In this document: one piece after another, positions 24,059-32,616 of the stretch
Layout: each line of letters starts with the position of its first letter
How positions within the stretch are numbered: the stretch's first letter is position 1
NCBI GenBank assembly: GCA_024638505.1
Contig: JAHEKE010000006.1
Location: forward strand, 1-35,901
Reading direction: 5' to 3'
Origin: Gammaproteobacteria bacterium
Lineage (GTDB): Bacteria > Pseudomonadota > Gammaproteobacteria > Arenicellales > JAANXG01
DNA: 35,901 nucleotides
Translations under genes and position numbers: made by a program
The notes under the pieces: model-generated
What the model saw: the letters and a program-made list of their open reading frames with translations, nothing else
The model's database searches: none
Told to the model about the DNA's origin: nothing

Positions 24059-24823
24059 TCAGATGGACACGAGCGTCCACCCTTTTTGCTGCAGCCGAAG
24101 CAGTTCCAGCACGCCTGAATCCACCATCAGCATTTCTGGTAAAAGATCCGGTTTTTTATTCGGGTTCTTCGTCGTCCATTGTCGCAGGGTCTCACCGCAG
24201 CCAACAAAGTCTACCTGACCCTGGTATCGCTGCTTGATCTCCCTGATGCGCCGAGCGTTACCTTCGGACGCGGCATTGAAGAACGACAATCCACCGTGAC
24301 TAGCGATGACGCGCACCGATATGGGCCGATCAAACTCAGTGCTGTGGGACAGCAGTCGATCGGTTTCGCCGAGCACGTTGTTGAGCAGCGTTGCATTCTC
24401 GCGGCCCACGTGGAACATGATTTTAAAAGTTTCCGTTGATGCGACGTCATCGTTTTCGACGCCACTCGGCATGACCGTAGCCGCAAGCGTTGCCTGTGGT
24501 ATCTTGGAGGTTTGTTGATGTTCGTACAGATGCCAGCTGAACAGCACGCCAATGCTGACGAATGCGACGGTCGCTGCGACGCGCCATACGCCATCGTTGA
24601 AAGAGCGCCCGAAGCGCGCTGAAGTTTCTGACGGTGCCAGGTTATTTTCTGGAAAAGCCGTGCGCATAAGGGCGCTGACCTGGCGCAGATCATTGACGCG
24701 CTTGCTCAGAATCTCGTCCTCCAACATAGCCGCATCAACGTGGGCAGTGTCTTCGGGTCCGAGTTCACCGTCTATATAAGCATTCAGAATTTCATCTGAA
24801 ATATGCTCTTTTGCAATGTTCAC
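24059..24823 (-). CDS. transmembrane anti-sigma factor fused to a C-terminal DsrE-like domain
   Basis: A 254-residue protein. Residues 1-60 have the anti-sigma helical layout (ISDEILNAYIDGELGPEDTAHVDAAML, then LRQVSALM), but no HxxxCxxC zinc motif. Residues 80-99 form one membrane helix, so the N-terminus should be cytosolic and the C-terminus periplasmic. Residues 132-254 resemble DsrE-family domains: FKIMFHVGRENATLLNNVL, RVIASHGGLSFF, VDFVGCGETL with Cys209, and VDSGVLELLRLQQKGWTLV near the end, a pattern seen in stand-alone DsrE-like proteins. It overlaps the sigma gene stop by four bases, the usual sigma/anti-sigma coupling. The periplasmic DsrE domain could sense a sulfur or redox signal; that is inference. 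Confidence 0.8.
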   Translation of the reverse strand: MNIAKEHISDEILNAYIDGELGPEDTAHVDAAMLEDEILSKRVNDLRQVSALMRTAFPENNLAPSETSARFGRSFNDGVWRVAATVAFVSIGVLFSWHLYEHQQTSKIPQATLAATVMPSGVENDDVASTETFKIMFHVGRENATLLNNVLGETDRLLSHSTEFDRPISVRVIASHGGLSFFNAASEGNARRIREIKQRYQGQVDFVGCGETLRQWTTKNPNKKPDLLPEMLMVDSGVLELLRLQQKGWTLVSI

Positions 24824-25362
24824 TTTACCCTCCGCAAAGGTCGCCCCAAGTCCACAGATGGATTAAGTTTGTTACACAGTTGATCACGCAAACGGGATCT
24901 TGCGCGGGAAAGCCGGCTCATTACCGTCCCCACTGGGACATCCAGAATTTTAGCTGTCTCGATGTAAGAAAATCCTTCTATATCTACTAACATAATAGTC
25001 TGTCTGAAGTTGTCCGGCAGTTGCACCACCGCCTGCCGAACCATCCTGATCAATTCCAGGCGGCTGTTATCGCTCTCTGGCGTGTGCTGGGTTGAAACCT
25101 CATGCTCGTCTATATCCTCATGGCTCGGATTCCGCCGCAAATGGTCACGCCAACAGTTCATCATGATGCGGAACAGCCATGCTTCCATTGCTTTGACGTC
25201 ACGCAGCTGCCTTGATTTTCTCAGCGCTTTGGTGGCGGCCTCCTGCACCAGATCTTCAGCCAGTTCTTTGCTCCGGGTCCAGACGATTGCTGTGCGCAGC
25301 AGACGCGGGTGAGCGGCCGCTAATCTGCGTCTGAATTCTCGGTTGGCAAACAATTTATCCAT
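24820..25362 (-). CDS. ECF-family RNA polymerase sigma factor
   Basis: A 180-residue protein with sigma region 2 (residues 20-85: LAEDLVQEAATKALRKSRQLRD, AMEAWLFRIMMNCWRDHLRR) and region 4 (about 105-165: VVQLPDNFRQTIMLVDIEGFSYIETAKILDVPVGTVMSRLSRARSRLRDQL, the helix-turn-helix that reads the -35 element). Regions 1 and 3 are missing, which is the ECF layout. It directs RNA polymerase to a specific set of promoters when released from its anti-sigma partner, encoded by the overlapping downstream gene. A candidate autoregulated promoter lies upstream at 25399-25426. The Shine-Dalgarno sequence before the ATG is weak. The stimulus is unknown. Confidence 0.93.
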   Translation of the reverse strand: MDKLFANREFRRRLAAAHPRLLRTAIVWTRSKELAEDLVQEAATKALRKSRQLRDVKAMEAWLFRIMMNCWRDHLRRNPSHEDIDEHEVSTQHTPESDNSRLELIRMVRQAVVQLPDNFRQTIMLVDIEGFSYIETAKILDVPVGTVMSRLSRARSRLRDQLCNKLNPSVDLGRPLRRVK

Positions 25363-25398
25363 GGAGAACAGTTAACTACACCCTACAGTTACCAGTAT

Positions 25399-25426
25399 TT
25401 GGACGCAATGCGCCCCGGTTTATTCC
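25399..25426 (-). promoter_or_regulatory. candidate autoregulated ECF promoter
   Basis: Read on the minus strand: GGAATAAA (25426-25419), a 14-base spacer, then GTCCAA (25404-25399), about 37 bases upstream of the sigma-factor ATG. GGAA-type -35 and GTC-type -10 elements are typical of ECF promoters, and sigma/anti-sigma operons are often self-activated. The match is by eye. Confidence 0.35.
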
Positions 25427-25653
25427 CTAATCCACCTGAATAATCGGCTGTAGGCCTCAAATCCGGCAGGGATTTAAGAAGGTATCGAACCTTTTTTGTC
25501 AAACGGCAAGGGCCGGTAACAACGCCAAACTCGCACATCGCGCGCGCTGGAAGGGGTCAGGTTGTCCAGCAGCGTCATTTACGCTTTTGCTCCTGCGCTA
25601 TATCGCCAGCATTAGCTAACAAAGTAATAAAAACACTATTGCGTGGGATCGGC
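25427..25653. other. remainder of the gap upstream of the sigma-factor gene
   Basis: No gene is seen. On the plus strand, AAGGT-ATCGA-ACCTT followed by TTTT (25479-25497) forms a weak five-base hairpin with a T-run; on the minus strand it is preceded by a run of A. It could be a minor terminator, but no plus-strand gene ends here. The remaining sequence contains no recognised motif. Confidence 0.3.
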
Positions 25654-26022
25654 TTAGGGAACGTTGACTAACAATTTACTCCCACCGTAACCATGGACGC
25701 TGTCGTGGGCCTCGATAATGACCTCTGTGGTGTTGCGCGGCACCGCTATGCCGCTCAACGCCCGCAGAAACGGCTGCTCGGACACGTGCGGATGAAGCAA
25801 TACTCTTTTACCTAATTCTTCTTGCTGCGGCGTTAAAACGCGCCAATGGTCTGCGTAGTGCTCCCAACCGCTATCTTCATGCTGAACCGTCACTGAGAAA
25901 GTACAGACCCGGTCTGCGTCGCAGTTGGCCGTCGCATCGATGACATCCGCTTCCCCTGCCCAGCAGCGCAAGCTGAAGCACGCCAGCAGGCAGGCGACAA
26001 CGGCAAAATTAAAGCAAGTCAT
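25654..26022 (-). CDS. conserved small exported protein of unknown function
   Basis: A 122-residue protein with a signal peptide (hydrophobic residues 5-20, cleavage after CWA at 22, mature start GEADV). The mature part has a conserved-looking pattern: CTFSVTVQHEDSGWEHYADHWRVL, RVLLHPHVSEQPFLRALSGIAVP and the end EVIIEAHDSVHGYGGSKLLVNVP. I recall similar hypothetical proteins in other Proteobacteria, with the same GWxHYAD and HPHVxEQPF motifs, but no function. The several His residues could bind metal, which is speculation. It lies about 100 bases after infA on the same strand. Confidence 0.75.
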   Translation of the reverse strand: MTCFNFAVVACLLACFSLRCWAGEADVIDATANCDADRVCTFSVTVQHEDSGWEHYADHWRVLTPQQEELGKRVLLHPHVSEQPFLRALSGIAVPRNTTEVIIEAHDSVHGYGGSKLLVNVP

Positions 26023-26121
26023 GATTAAAACGGCAAGTGGTGTAGACGGGGGCAGGGGCGACTGTTGCCATTAAGTTGTGAGGGTTAGCGGCGCACGTTT
26101 ATCGCAATGCGGCTCTTTAAG

Positions 26122-26340
26122 CTAGCGATTGCGGTAAATGATTCGTCCTTTTGTCAGGTCATAAGGAGTGAGCTGCACCGTTACCTTGTCTCCGCGTAGA
26201 ATCCGTATGTAGTTCTTGCGCATCTTGCCAGATATGTGCGCGATTACAACATGTCCGTTCTCTAGTTCTACTCTGAATTGCGTATTCGGTAATGTTTCGA
26301 TCACCGTACCTTCCATTTCTATATGATCTTCTTTCGCCAC
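26122..26340 (-). CDS. infA: translation initiation factor IF-1
   Basis: A 72-residue OB-fold protein, nearly textbook IF-1: [54 protein letters not shown]. It binds the ribosomal A site during initiation. The start is a GTG at 26340 (replacing the usual ATG of [11 protein letters not shown]); an ATG 16 codons upstream is in frame, but its extra residues (MKRPASIHQ and on) are not part of the family. An AAGGA lies about 13 bases before the GTG, farther than usual. It follows aat and bpt on the same strand, the common gammaproteobacterial order. Confidence 0.95.
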   Translation of the reverse strand: MAKEDHIEMEGTVIETLPNTQFRVELENGHVVIAHISGKMRKNYIRILRGDKVTVQLTPYDLTKGRIIYRNR

Positions 26341-26458
26341 TATATGAATGTGATCCTTAACCTGATGAATTGATGCTGGGCGCTTCACCCCATGCTGCGA
26401 AGCGCGCTAATGATGCCCGATGCTCAGCGCTGCGTAAAGGGTTGCAGGCAAGCGCTGT

Positions 26459-27169
26459 TTAGCGCAGGCGACACCACTCGCCGTTTCTAAAACCTTCGAT
26501 TGGTTGGAAATTCGTTTTGTATGACATCTTTTCACATTTCTTGATCCAGTAACCAAGGTACAGCCAGTCAAGATTGCGCTTACATACATGCTCTATCTGC
26601 CACAGGATAGCGTAAGTTCCCAGACTGCGCCGGGCGTACTCTGGATCAAAAAATGTATACACTGCAGATAACCCATCTATCAGCTCGTCCACCACCGAGA
26701 CCGCCAGCAGTTTGCCACTGCATGTAAACTCGTAAAAGACAGTATTGCAGGTATTGTTTATTAGAAACTGGTGATACTTTTCTGGATTCTTGTCACACAT
26801 ATCGCTGCCCGGATGACGGGAATTCTGATAACGCCAGTAAAGCTCGAAGTGTTCTTCTTTGAACACCGGGTCGAGCGTGGTAACGCTCAGATCTTCGTTC
26901 TTTTTCAATACCCGGCGCTGGGCGCGGTTCGGCGCAAACTCTTGCGCTGGTATACGAACCGATACGCATGCCTGACACTGCGGGCAATGGGGGCGATATA
27001 TCAGCTCTCCGCTGCGACGAAATCCGTTCAAGGTCAGCTGAGTCAGTCGATAGTGGTCGGCTTTCAAGTCGGGATCGATAATCAGGCTGGTGGCAGTCTG
27101 ACCGGGCAGATACGGGCAGGCGTGCGAGGTAGACAGATACACGCGGATATTTTCGGTTCGCATATCCAT
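26459..27169 (-). CDS. bpt: aspartate/glutamate leucyltransferase (arginyltransferase family)
   Basis: A 236-residue protein. It adds Leu from Leu-tRNA to N-terminal Asp or Glu of proteins, marking them for ClpS/ClpAP degradation. The N-terminal Cys-containing part (STSHACPYLPGQTATSLI, and YRPHCPQCQACVSVRIP with CxxCxxC) and the C-terminal FEL YWRYQNSRHPGS and LDWLYLGYWIKKCEKMSYKTNFQPIE segments are diagnostic of the Ate/Bpt family. Bacterial members of this length are of the Bpt type rather than arginyl transferases; the distinction is by family knowledge. It is three bases downstream of aat and upstream of infA. Confidence 0.94.
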   Translation of the reverse strand: MDMRTENIRVYLSTSHACPYLPGQTATSLIIDPDLKADHYRLTQLTLNGFRRSGELIYRPHCPQCQACVSVRIPAQEFAPNRAQRRVLKKNEDLSVTTLDPVFKEEHFELYWRYQNSRHPGSDMCDKNPEKYHQFLINNTCNTVFYEFTCSGKLLAVSVVDELIDGLSAVYTFFDPEYARRSLGTYAILWQIEHVCKRNLDWLYLGYWIKKCEKMSYKTNFQPIEGFRNGEWCRLR

Positions 27170-27172
27170 ACT

Positions 27173-27871
27173 CTACTCCAGCAGAATCCGATTCCAGTCC
27201 CCGAGTTGTTCCGGCGCGTTGAGCGCAACCGCCAGCTCTCGCAAAAATTCAGCGCGAGGGATTTCGATCGCGCCCAGGCTGAGAATATGCGGTGAAGACA
27301 GTTGGCAATCTATAAAACTAAAACCCCATCGGCTCAAGCAACCCACCAACCCGGCCAGTGCCACTTTAGATGCGTCGGTCATGACGGTGAACATACTCTC
27401 GCCGAAAAAACCCCGACCAATCGCCAGGCCATACAATCCACCCACAAGTCTATTATCGTGCCAGCATTCCACAGAATGCGCATAACCCATGGCATGCAGA
27501 TGATCGTATGCGCTAATCATTTCTCTTGTGATCCAGGTGCCGCCAACCGGATCTTTTTTGCGGGGTGCAGCACAGGATTCCACCACCTTGCGGAAACACC
27601 TGTCAAAGCTGAGTGAAAATGTTTTCTTTCGCAGGCGTTTGCGGAGACTGCGTGATACCCTGAATTGATCGAGGTAGAGGATCGCCCGGGGATCAGGTGA
27701 CCACCATAGTATCGGCTGCCCCGCGCTGTACCATGGAAAGATGCCTCGACGGTAGGCATCGAGCAGCCTTTCGCTGGACAGGTCGCCGCCGATCGCAAGC
27801 AATCCCTCCGGAGTAGCCTGTTCAACCGGTGGAAACATGGAATTGGCGGCCTGTGATGAAAGCAGATACAT
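27173..27871 (-). CDS. aat: leucyl/phenylalanyl-tRNA-protein transferase
   Basis: A 232-residue protein of normal Aat length. It transfers Leu or Phe from tRNA to N-terminal Lys or Arg, creating N-degrons. Diagnostic segments are PEGLLAIGGDLSSERLLDAYRRGIFPWYS, ILWWSPDPRAILYLDQFRVSRSLRK, and the catalytic-core GESMFTVMTDASKVALAGLV. It overlaps no gene, but is separated from bpt by only three bases, so the two N-degron enzymes are made together. The GNAT-like gene ends about 41 bases upstream and may share the transcript. Confidence 0.95.
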   Translation of the reverse strand: MYLLSSQAANSMFPPVEQATPEGLLAIGGDLSSERLLDAYRRGIFPWYSAGQPILWWSPDPRAILYLDQFRVSRSLRKRLRKKTFSLSFDRCFRKVVESCAAPRKKDPVGGTWITREMISAYDHLHAMGYAHSVECWHDNRLVGGLYGLAIGRGFFGESMFTVMTDASKVALAGLVGCLSRWGFSFIDCQLSSPHILSLGAIEIPRAEFLRELAVALNAPEQLGDWNRILLE

Positions 27872-27912
27872 TAATTTATAGTTTGAAGCAGAGTTTGCCG
27901 ACGTGCAACTCG

Positions 27913-29055
27913 TTAGTTGGCGCTTCTGAAAGGTGTGTGTGCCTGTAAAACATCGCTGTATCGTTCTACGTGTTCAGTCTCTGCCTGTAGGAATTCCGCA
28001 ATGGCGTGCCTGAAACGTCCATCTCTGAGCCAGTGGGCTGAGTAAGTCGGTGCGGGCAGCAGGCCGCGGCTGAGCTTGTGTTCCCCCTGAGCTCCCGCTT
28101 CAAAGCGGCTGATGTTGTTGCGGATGCAGTATTCTATGGGCTGGTAATAGCAGGCCTCGAAATGAAGTCCTTCATAGTAGTGGTTCGCACCCCAATACCG
28201 ACCGTATAGCGTATTGCCACCCAGCATGTTCAGCGCGCCTCCGACATAGCGACCGTCGTGCCGGGCTAGAATCAGGATTGTGTGATCCTTCATTTCGCTC
28301 TGCAGTTGCTCAAAAAAGTACCGATTCAGGTACGCCGCAGCGCCGTGGTTGTGCACGGTTAGTCGATAAAACTGATACATCTTATCCCAGTGCTGTGCGT
28401 TGAGCGAATCACCAGTCAGCACCTCCATCTGAATACCCGCATCCCGTACCCGGCGCCGTTCGCGTCGTATTTTCTTGCGTTTGGCCGAGGTAAACGACAT
28501 CAGATAATCGGAGAAGTCTGCGTAACAGCGGTTGCCCCAGTGGAACTGATTACCCGTTCTTAGCATCAGTCCGTGTTGCCCCAGCGCCTCATTGTCGGCG
28601 CGGGTGGTAAAAAGGATATGCAACGAAGAGACGCGGCTGTCGCGCGCAGCGGCGAGTACGCCCCGCGCCAGCGTATCCCGCAGCATTGCCGGATCGGGGT
28701 GATCTGGGTGGATCAGGAACTTGGGTCCGGTCACCGGTGTAAACGGCACAGCGCTCAGCAGCTTGGGATAATACTCAAGTCCAGCCCGTTGATAGGCGTC
28801 AGCCCAGGCCCAGTCGAACACATACTCACCCCAGGAGTGATGCTTCAAATACAGAGGCATTGCTCCGAGCAGAGTGTTTTCATCGTCATATAGCGTCAAG
28901 TGATTCGGTTCCCAACCGGTATCGGCGCAAACGCAACCGGTTGTTTCGAGGCTGGTCAGAAACTCGTGACTTAAAAAAGGATTTTTATCACGCAGCAAGC
29001 TGTTCCACTTTTGTGGATCCACCTTACTTATCTGCTGTGTTACGCTTAATCTCAC
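27913..29055 (-). CDS. FemAB/GNAT-like N-acetyltransferase family protein (PF04339 type)
   Basis: A 380-residue protein with the hallmarks of the PF04339 family: PFLSHEFLTSLETTGCV at the front, LLGAMPLYLKHHSWGEYVFDWAWADAY, PFTPVTGPKFL, and the closing HFEACYYQPIEYCIRNNISRFEAGAQGEHKLSRGLLPAPTYSAHW. The fold is related to GNAT acetyltransferases and to FemAB peptidyltransferases; the substrate is not established. It is cytosolic by absence of signal or membrane helices. It is the first gene of the probable GNAT-aat-bpt-infA transcript and divergent from nadE, with a 91-base region between that should hold both promoters. Confidence 0.88.
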   Translation of the reverse strand: MRLSVTQQISKVDPQKWNSLLRDKNPFLSHEFLTSLETTGCVCADTGWEPNHLTLYDDENTLLGAMPLYLKHHSWGEYVFDWAWADAYQRAGLEYYPKLLSAVPFTPVTGPKFLIHPDHPDPAMLRDTLARGVLAAARDSRVSSLHILFTTRADNEALGQHGLMLRTGNQFHWGNRCYADFSDYLMSFTSAKRKKIRRERRRVRDAGIQMEVLTGDSLNAQHWDKMYQFYRLTVHNHGAAAYLNRYFFEQLQSEMKDHTILILARHDGRYVGGALNMLGGNTLYGRYWGANHYYEGLHFEACYYQPIEYCIRNNISRFEAGAQGEHKLSRGLLPAPTYSAHWLRDGRFRHAIAEFLQAETEHVERYSDVLQAHTPFRSAN

Positions 29056-29146
29056 GACAATGATCGCTCCACGCTTGCATAGCTAATGATACTATCTAAA
29101 CACAGCTATAAGTGATTTCCATAACAAGCAAAAGTTTCGTTCAATT

Positions 29147-30787
29147 ATGTTCTCCATTGCCCTCGCGCAGCTCAACCTGATTGTAGGAGATATCGAAGGA
29201 AACACCTCACGAATCATCAATAGCGCCCTCGACGCTCGAGACAAGCTTGGCTGCCAGCTGGTTGTGTTCTCCGAGCTGAGCGTTACCGGCTATCCGCCAG
29301 AAGACCTCTTATTACGGCCGGCATTTATTGCGAGCTCGGCACGTGCGGTGGATGAAATAGTGCGCACGGTGGAGGGGGTGGCCATGATCGTGGGCCATCC
29401 ATTCCTGCAGGAAGGTAAGCTGTTCAACGCGGCTTCGTTTATTTTCAACGGGTCGATACTAGCCACTTATTGCAAGCAGCAGCTACCTAACTACAGCGTG
29501 TTTGACGAGAAGCGCTATTTTAAAGAGGGGCAACTTGCGTGCGTGGTCGAGCACGATGGCAGCAGAATCGGCATTACGATATGCGAGGATATTTGGGAGC
29601 ACGGTCCGGTGGAACGGACGGTTGAAGCAGGTGCCGAGCTGGTAATCAACGTCAACGCGTCACCATTCCACATTGATGAAGTCGATCGAGCTGAACAGCG
29701 GCTGCGGATGGTTGCTTCCCGGGCGGCAGCATTGGGAGTTCCCATTCTGTACGTGAATCAGGTGGGGCTGCAGGACGAGCTGGTTTTTGACGGCGCTTCT
29801 TTCGTGGTTGATGGAACGGGCGAGCTTAAGCAGAGAGGGGCATACTTCGAAGAAGAGACTTTGGTCGTCACGGTGGATTTGGCGCCTAGGCCAGAACCGC
29901 GTGCCGCGCCCATACAGAGCGCGCAAAGTCTAGAACAGAGCGTTTATCGAGCGTTAACTCTGAGTGTGTATGACTACACCACAAAAAACAAGTTCGACGC
30001 GGGCGTGGTCGTCGGATTATCGGGAGGAGTCGACTCTGCGTTAACCCTGGCCATTGCAGTCGATGCTCTTGGCCCTGAAAAGGTTACCGCGGTAATGATG
30101 CCGTCTCGCTATACTGCTGACATGAGTGTCGCGGATGCGCGGACAGAGGCAGAAAACCTGGGGATTGATTATCACATCATTCCCATTGAGCCCATGTTCC
30201 AGAGTTTTTTACTTGGCTTGCAGGAACTATTCAAGGATCTGACACCAGATGAAACTGAGGAAAATCTTCAGGCTCGATGCCGCGGTATTATCCTGATGGC
30301 GATTTCTAACAAATTTCATAAAATCGTGCTGACAACTGGTAATAAGAGTGAGATGGCGGTCGGTTACGCCACACTTTACGGCGATATGGCGGGTGGTTTC
30401 GCTGTGATAAAAGATGTGCCCAAGACGATGGTTTACCGGTTAGCGCGCTATAGAAATTCCGTTGGTGCCGTGATCCCACAGCGCGTTTTAACGCGCCCGC
30501 CCTCTGCTGAATTAAGGCCGGATCAAAAAGACGCAGACAGCCTGCCGGATTATGACGTGCTGGACCCAATTCTGCAGCGCTACATTGAATTGGATCAGTC
30601 TCCAGAGCAGATCGTAGCCGCCGGCTTTTCCCCTGTCGATGTTTATCGCGTAGCTAATCTTGTTGATCGTAACGAATACAAGCGGCGGCAAGCGCCACCC
30701 GGTGTGAGAATTACAAAGCGTGCGTTCGGTCGTGATCGCCGCTATCCAATTACCTCAGGCTACAGAGTAAGGCGGCAAGACGCTTGA
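29147..30787 (+). CDS. nadE: glutamine-dependent NAD synthetase
   Basis: A 546-residue two-domain enzyme. Residues 1-250 form a nitrilase-like glutaminase with the catalytic triad Glu43 (FSELSVTGYPPEDLL), Lys110 (CKQQLPNY) and Cys146 (ICEDIWE). Residues 265-546 form the synthetase with the pyrophosphatase loop SGGVDS at 292-297 and TTGNKSEMAVGYATLYGDMAGGFA. It amidates nicotinate adenine dinucleotide to NAD using glutamine-derived ammonia. Length is normal for this type. The stop is one base from the convergent bamD stop. nadC, an earlier step of the same pathway, is 3 kb away. Confidence 0.96.
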   Translation: MFSIALAQLNLIVGDIEGNTSRIINSALDARDKLGCQLVVFSELSVTGYPPEDLLLRPAFIASSARAVDEIVRTVEGVAMIVGHPFLQEGKLFNAASFIFNGSILATYCKQQLPNYSVFDEKRYFKEGQLACVVEHDGSRIGITICEDIWEHGPVERTVEAGAELVINVNASPFHIDEVDRAEQRLRMVASRAAALGVPILYVNQVGLQDELVFDGASFVVDGTGELKQRGAYFEEETLVVTVDLAPRPEPRAAPIQSAQSLEQSVYRALTLSVYDYTTKNKFDAGVVVGLSGGVDSALTLAIAVDALGPEKVTAVMMPSRYTADMSVADARTEAENLGIDYHIIPIEPMFQSFLLGLQELFKDLTPDETEENLQARCRGIILMAISNKFHKIVLTTGNKSEMAVGYATLYGDMAGGFAVIKDVPKTMVYRLARYRNSVGAVIPQRVLTRPPSAELRPDQKDADSLPDYDVLDPILQRYIELDQSPEQIVAAGFSPVDVYRVANLVDRNEYKRRQAPPGVRITKRAFGRDRRYPITSGYRVRRQDA

Positions 30788-30788
30788 T

Positions 30789-31583
30789 CTACTGTGTGTT
30801 CTTCACATTGTTAAGCGCCCGGTTGGTATCGGTTAAATAAAGGCTTTCAGGGTAATTCAGGGCCAGTATTCGTTTGGTATCGGCCGCGAGCTCCATCATA
30901 TCCATGCGATCATAGGCGACCATCATCAGGCCCAGAGCTTTTTCAACCGCTTCACTATGCTGATGATTCTCAAGCACAGACTTGCAGCGATTGACTACCG
31001 CAACATAGGCGCCCCTGCGCAGGTAATACTCCGCAACGTACAGGTCATGTCTGGCCAGGGCAGCGCTCAGGGTACGCATTCGAACAAGTGAATCGCTTTT
31101 ATAACGGCTGTCGGGAAAGCGAGTTATCAGCTGGTTGAAGGCCTGGTAGGATTCTACGGCAGCGTTGGGATCACGATCAGAAAAGTCTCTGCCTCCCAGC
31201 AGTTTGTCGGTGATCGTTTTGTTTTCTGTAAAATTGACCAGGCCTTTTAAATAGTAGGCATAATCGACGTTGGGATGAGTGGGGTGCAGGCGGATGAATC
31301 GGTCGGCCGCTGCCAGTGCCAGTTCTCGATCATCATTCTTATAGTAAGCGTATATAATTTCCAGCTGAGCCTGTTCTGCATATTCTCCGTAAGGATAACG
31401 GGCCTCGAGTTGTTGATATAGCTCGATTGCCTTGGACCAATCTTTGTCATCGAGCTCCTCTTTGGCCTTTGTATAGAATGTTTCTGCATCCCAGTCATCC
31501 GTTTTGGTCTTGAACATCTTGGCACAACCAGCCGTAAGCACGCTGGCGACGATTAAAAAAGATAAGATTTTAAGAAATCGCAT
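30789..31583 (-). CDS. bamD: outer-membrane protein assembly factor BamD
   Basis: A 264-residue lipoprotein. The signal peptide ends in the lipobox LTAGC, with lipidated Cys20. The rest is TPR-like helical repeats with DWDAETFYTKAKEELDDKDWSKAIELYQQLEARYPYGEYAEQAQLEIIYAYYK, the characteristic BamD start, and DRFIRLHPTHPNVDYAYYLKGLVNF. It works in the BAM complex at the inner face of the outer membrane, folding beta-barrel proteins. It is divergent from rluD with about 60 bases between, as in many Gammaproteobacteria. Its stop codon lies one base from the nadE stop. Confidence 0.96.
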   Translation of the reverse strand: MRFLKILSFLIVASVLTAGCAKMFKTKTDDWDAETFYTKAKEELDDKDWSKAIELYQQLEARYPYGEYAEQAQLEIIYAYYKNDDRELALAAADRFIRLHPTHPNVDYAYYLKGLVNFTENKTITDKLLGGRDFSDRDPNAAVESYQAFNQLITRFPDSRYKSDSLVRMRTLSAALARHDLYVAEYYLRRGAYVAVVNRCKSVLENHQHSEAVEKALGLMMVAYDRMDMMELAADTKRILALNYPESLYLTDTNRALNNVKNTQ

Positions 31584-31643
31584 GGCTTAAACTGAAAGGA
31601 TTGAGTAGTAAAAGCATAACGTAATGCTCTCTGCGGGTGAAGT

Positions 31644-32609
31644 GTGGTGACTGTCGAATTAAAGAATATTGTGAAATCCGAGATACCGCAATCATGCCAG
31701 GGCATGCGGCTGGACAAAGCGCTTGCGGTTTTGTTTCCGCAGTACTCGCGCAGCACGCTGCAGAAATGGCTTAAGCAGGGGCTGGTTGTGATTGACGATG
31801 AGTTACCAGCCCAGAGGGATCAAGTTCAAGGCGGTGAGATGGTCGAGCTGGTGGTGCCAGAGATTGAGCCGGTGGCGTGGCTGGCGCAACCGATAAAGCT
31901 GAACATCGTCTATGAAGACCAGCAGATACTGGTGGTGAATAAACCCGCAGGTTTGATCGTCCATCCAGGTGCGGGCAACCCGGATGGTACCCTGCTTAAT
32001 GGTCTACTTAACTATGATGCGCATCTAAGCGAGTTGCCGCGGGCTGGGATAGTCCATCGACTGGACAAGGATACGACTGGACTCATGATAGTGGCGCGCA
32101 CCGAGTCGGCTCGCCTCAAGCTGATTCGTCAGCTTGCGCAGCACACGCTGCAGCGTACTTATGCCGCGGTGGTGCAGGGCGTGCCGGTCGCCGGCGGCAT
32201 GATTAATGCCTGCATCGGCCGTGACCCGCATGACCGGCGTCGAATGACCATCTCATCGACGGGTAAACCTGCGCTAACGCATTATCGGGTGGAGCGGCGT
32301 TTTCGCCAGCACGCGCTGCTGCGCTGCGCACTTGCAACCGGGCGCACGCATCAGATTCGCGTGCACATGAAGCATATCGGCCATCCTGTGGTGGGCGATC
32401 CCGTTTACGGCGGACGTAAGCGGCTGCCAGCAAACGCCGGGGATGCGCTGCGCTCGGCATTGCTTGGCTTCTCTCGGCAGGCATTGCACGCTGCAAAGCT
32501 GGCCATCACGCATCCCGCATCGGGAGCGCGCCTTGAGTGGTCAGTACCCATGCCAATCGATATGCAAACACTGGTTAAAGTTCTGCAGCAGGATGCCGCG
32601 AGTGGATAA
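31644..32609 (+). CDS. rluD: 23S rRNA pseudouridine synthase RluD
   Basis: A 321-residue enzyme with an N-terminal S4 RNA-binding domain (GMRLDKALAVLFPQYSRSTLQKWLKQGLV) and an RluA-type catalytic domain. The catalytic Asp141 is in HRLDKDTTG, and HPGAGNPDGTLLNGLL and GRTHQIRVHMKHIGHPVVGDPVYG are typical. RluD makes the pseudouridines of helix 69 in 23S rRNA; RluA-family members are alike, and I favour RluD from length, the S4 domain and the position next to bamD and pgeF. It starts at a GTG (31644), with another GTG in the next codon. It is followed closely by pgeF. Confidence 0.92.
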   Translation: MVTVELKNIVKSEIPQSCQGMRLDKALAVLFPQYSRSTLQKWLKQGLVVIDDELPAQRDQVQGGEMVELVVPEIEPVAWLAQPIKLNIVYEDQQILVVNKPAGLIVHPGAGNPDGTLLNGLLNYDAHLSELPRAGIVHRLDKDTTGLMIVARTESARLKLIRQLAQHTLQRTYAAVVQGVPVAGGMINACIGRDPHDRRRMTISSTGKPALTHYRVERRFRQHALLRCALATGRTHQIRVHMKHIGHPVVGDPVYGGRKRLPANAGDALRSALLGFSRQALHAAKLAITHPASGARLEWSVPMPIDMQTLVKVLQQDAASG

Positions 32610-32616
32610 TAGCGCA

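Noticed and set aside
26341-26388. N-terminally extended IF-1 from the ATG at 26388
   Set aside because: IF-1 is about 72 residues and begins with (M)[10 protein letters not shown]; the upstream 16 codons have no counterpart in the family.
32443-32616. Longer start for pgeF inside rluD
   Set aside because: It would overlap rluD by more than 160 bases with residues unlike the family; the ATG at 32617 matches the known start.
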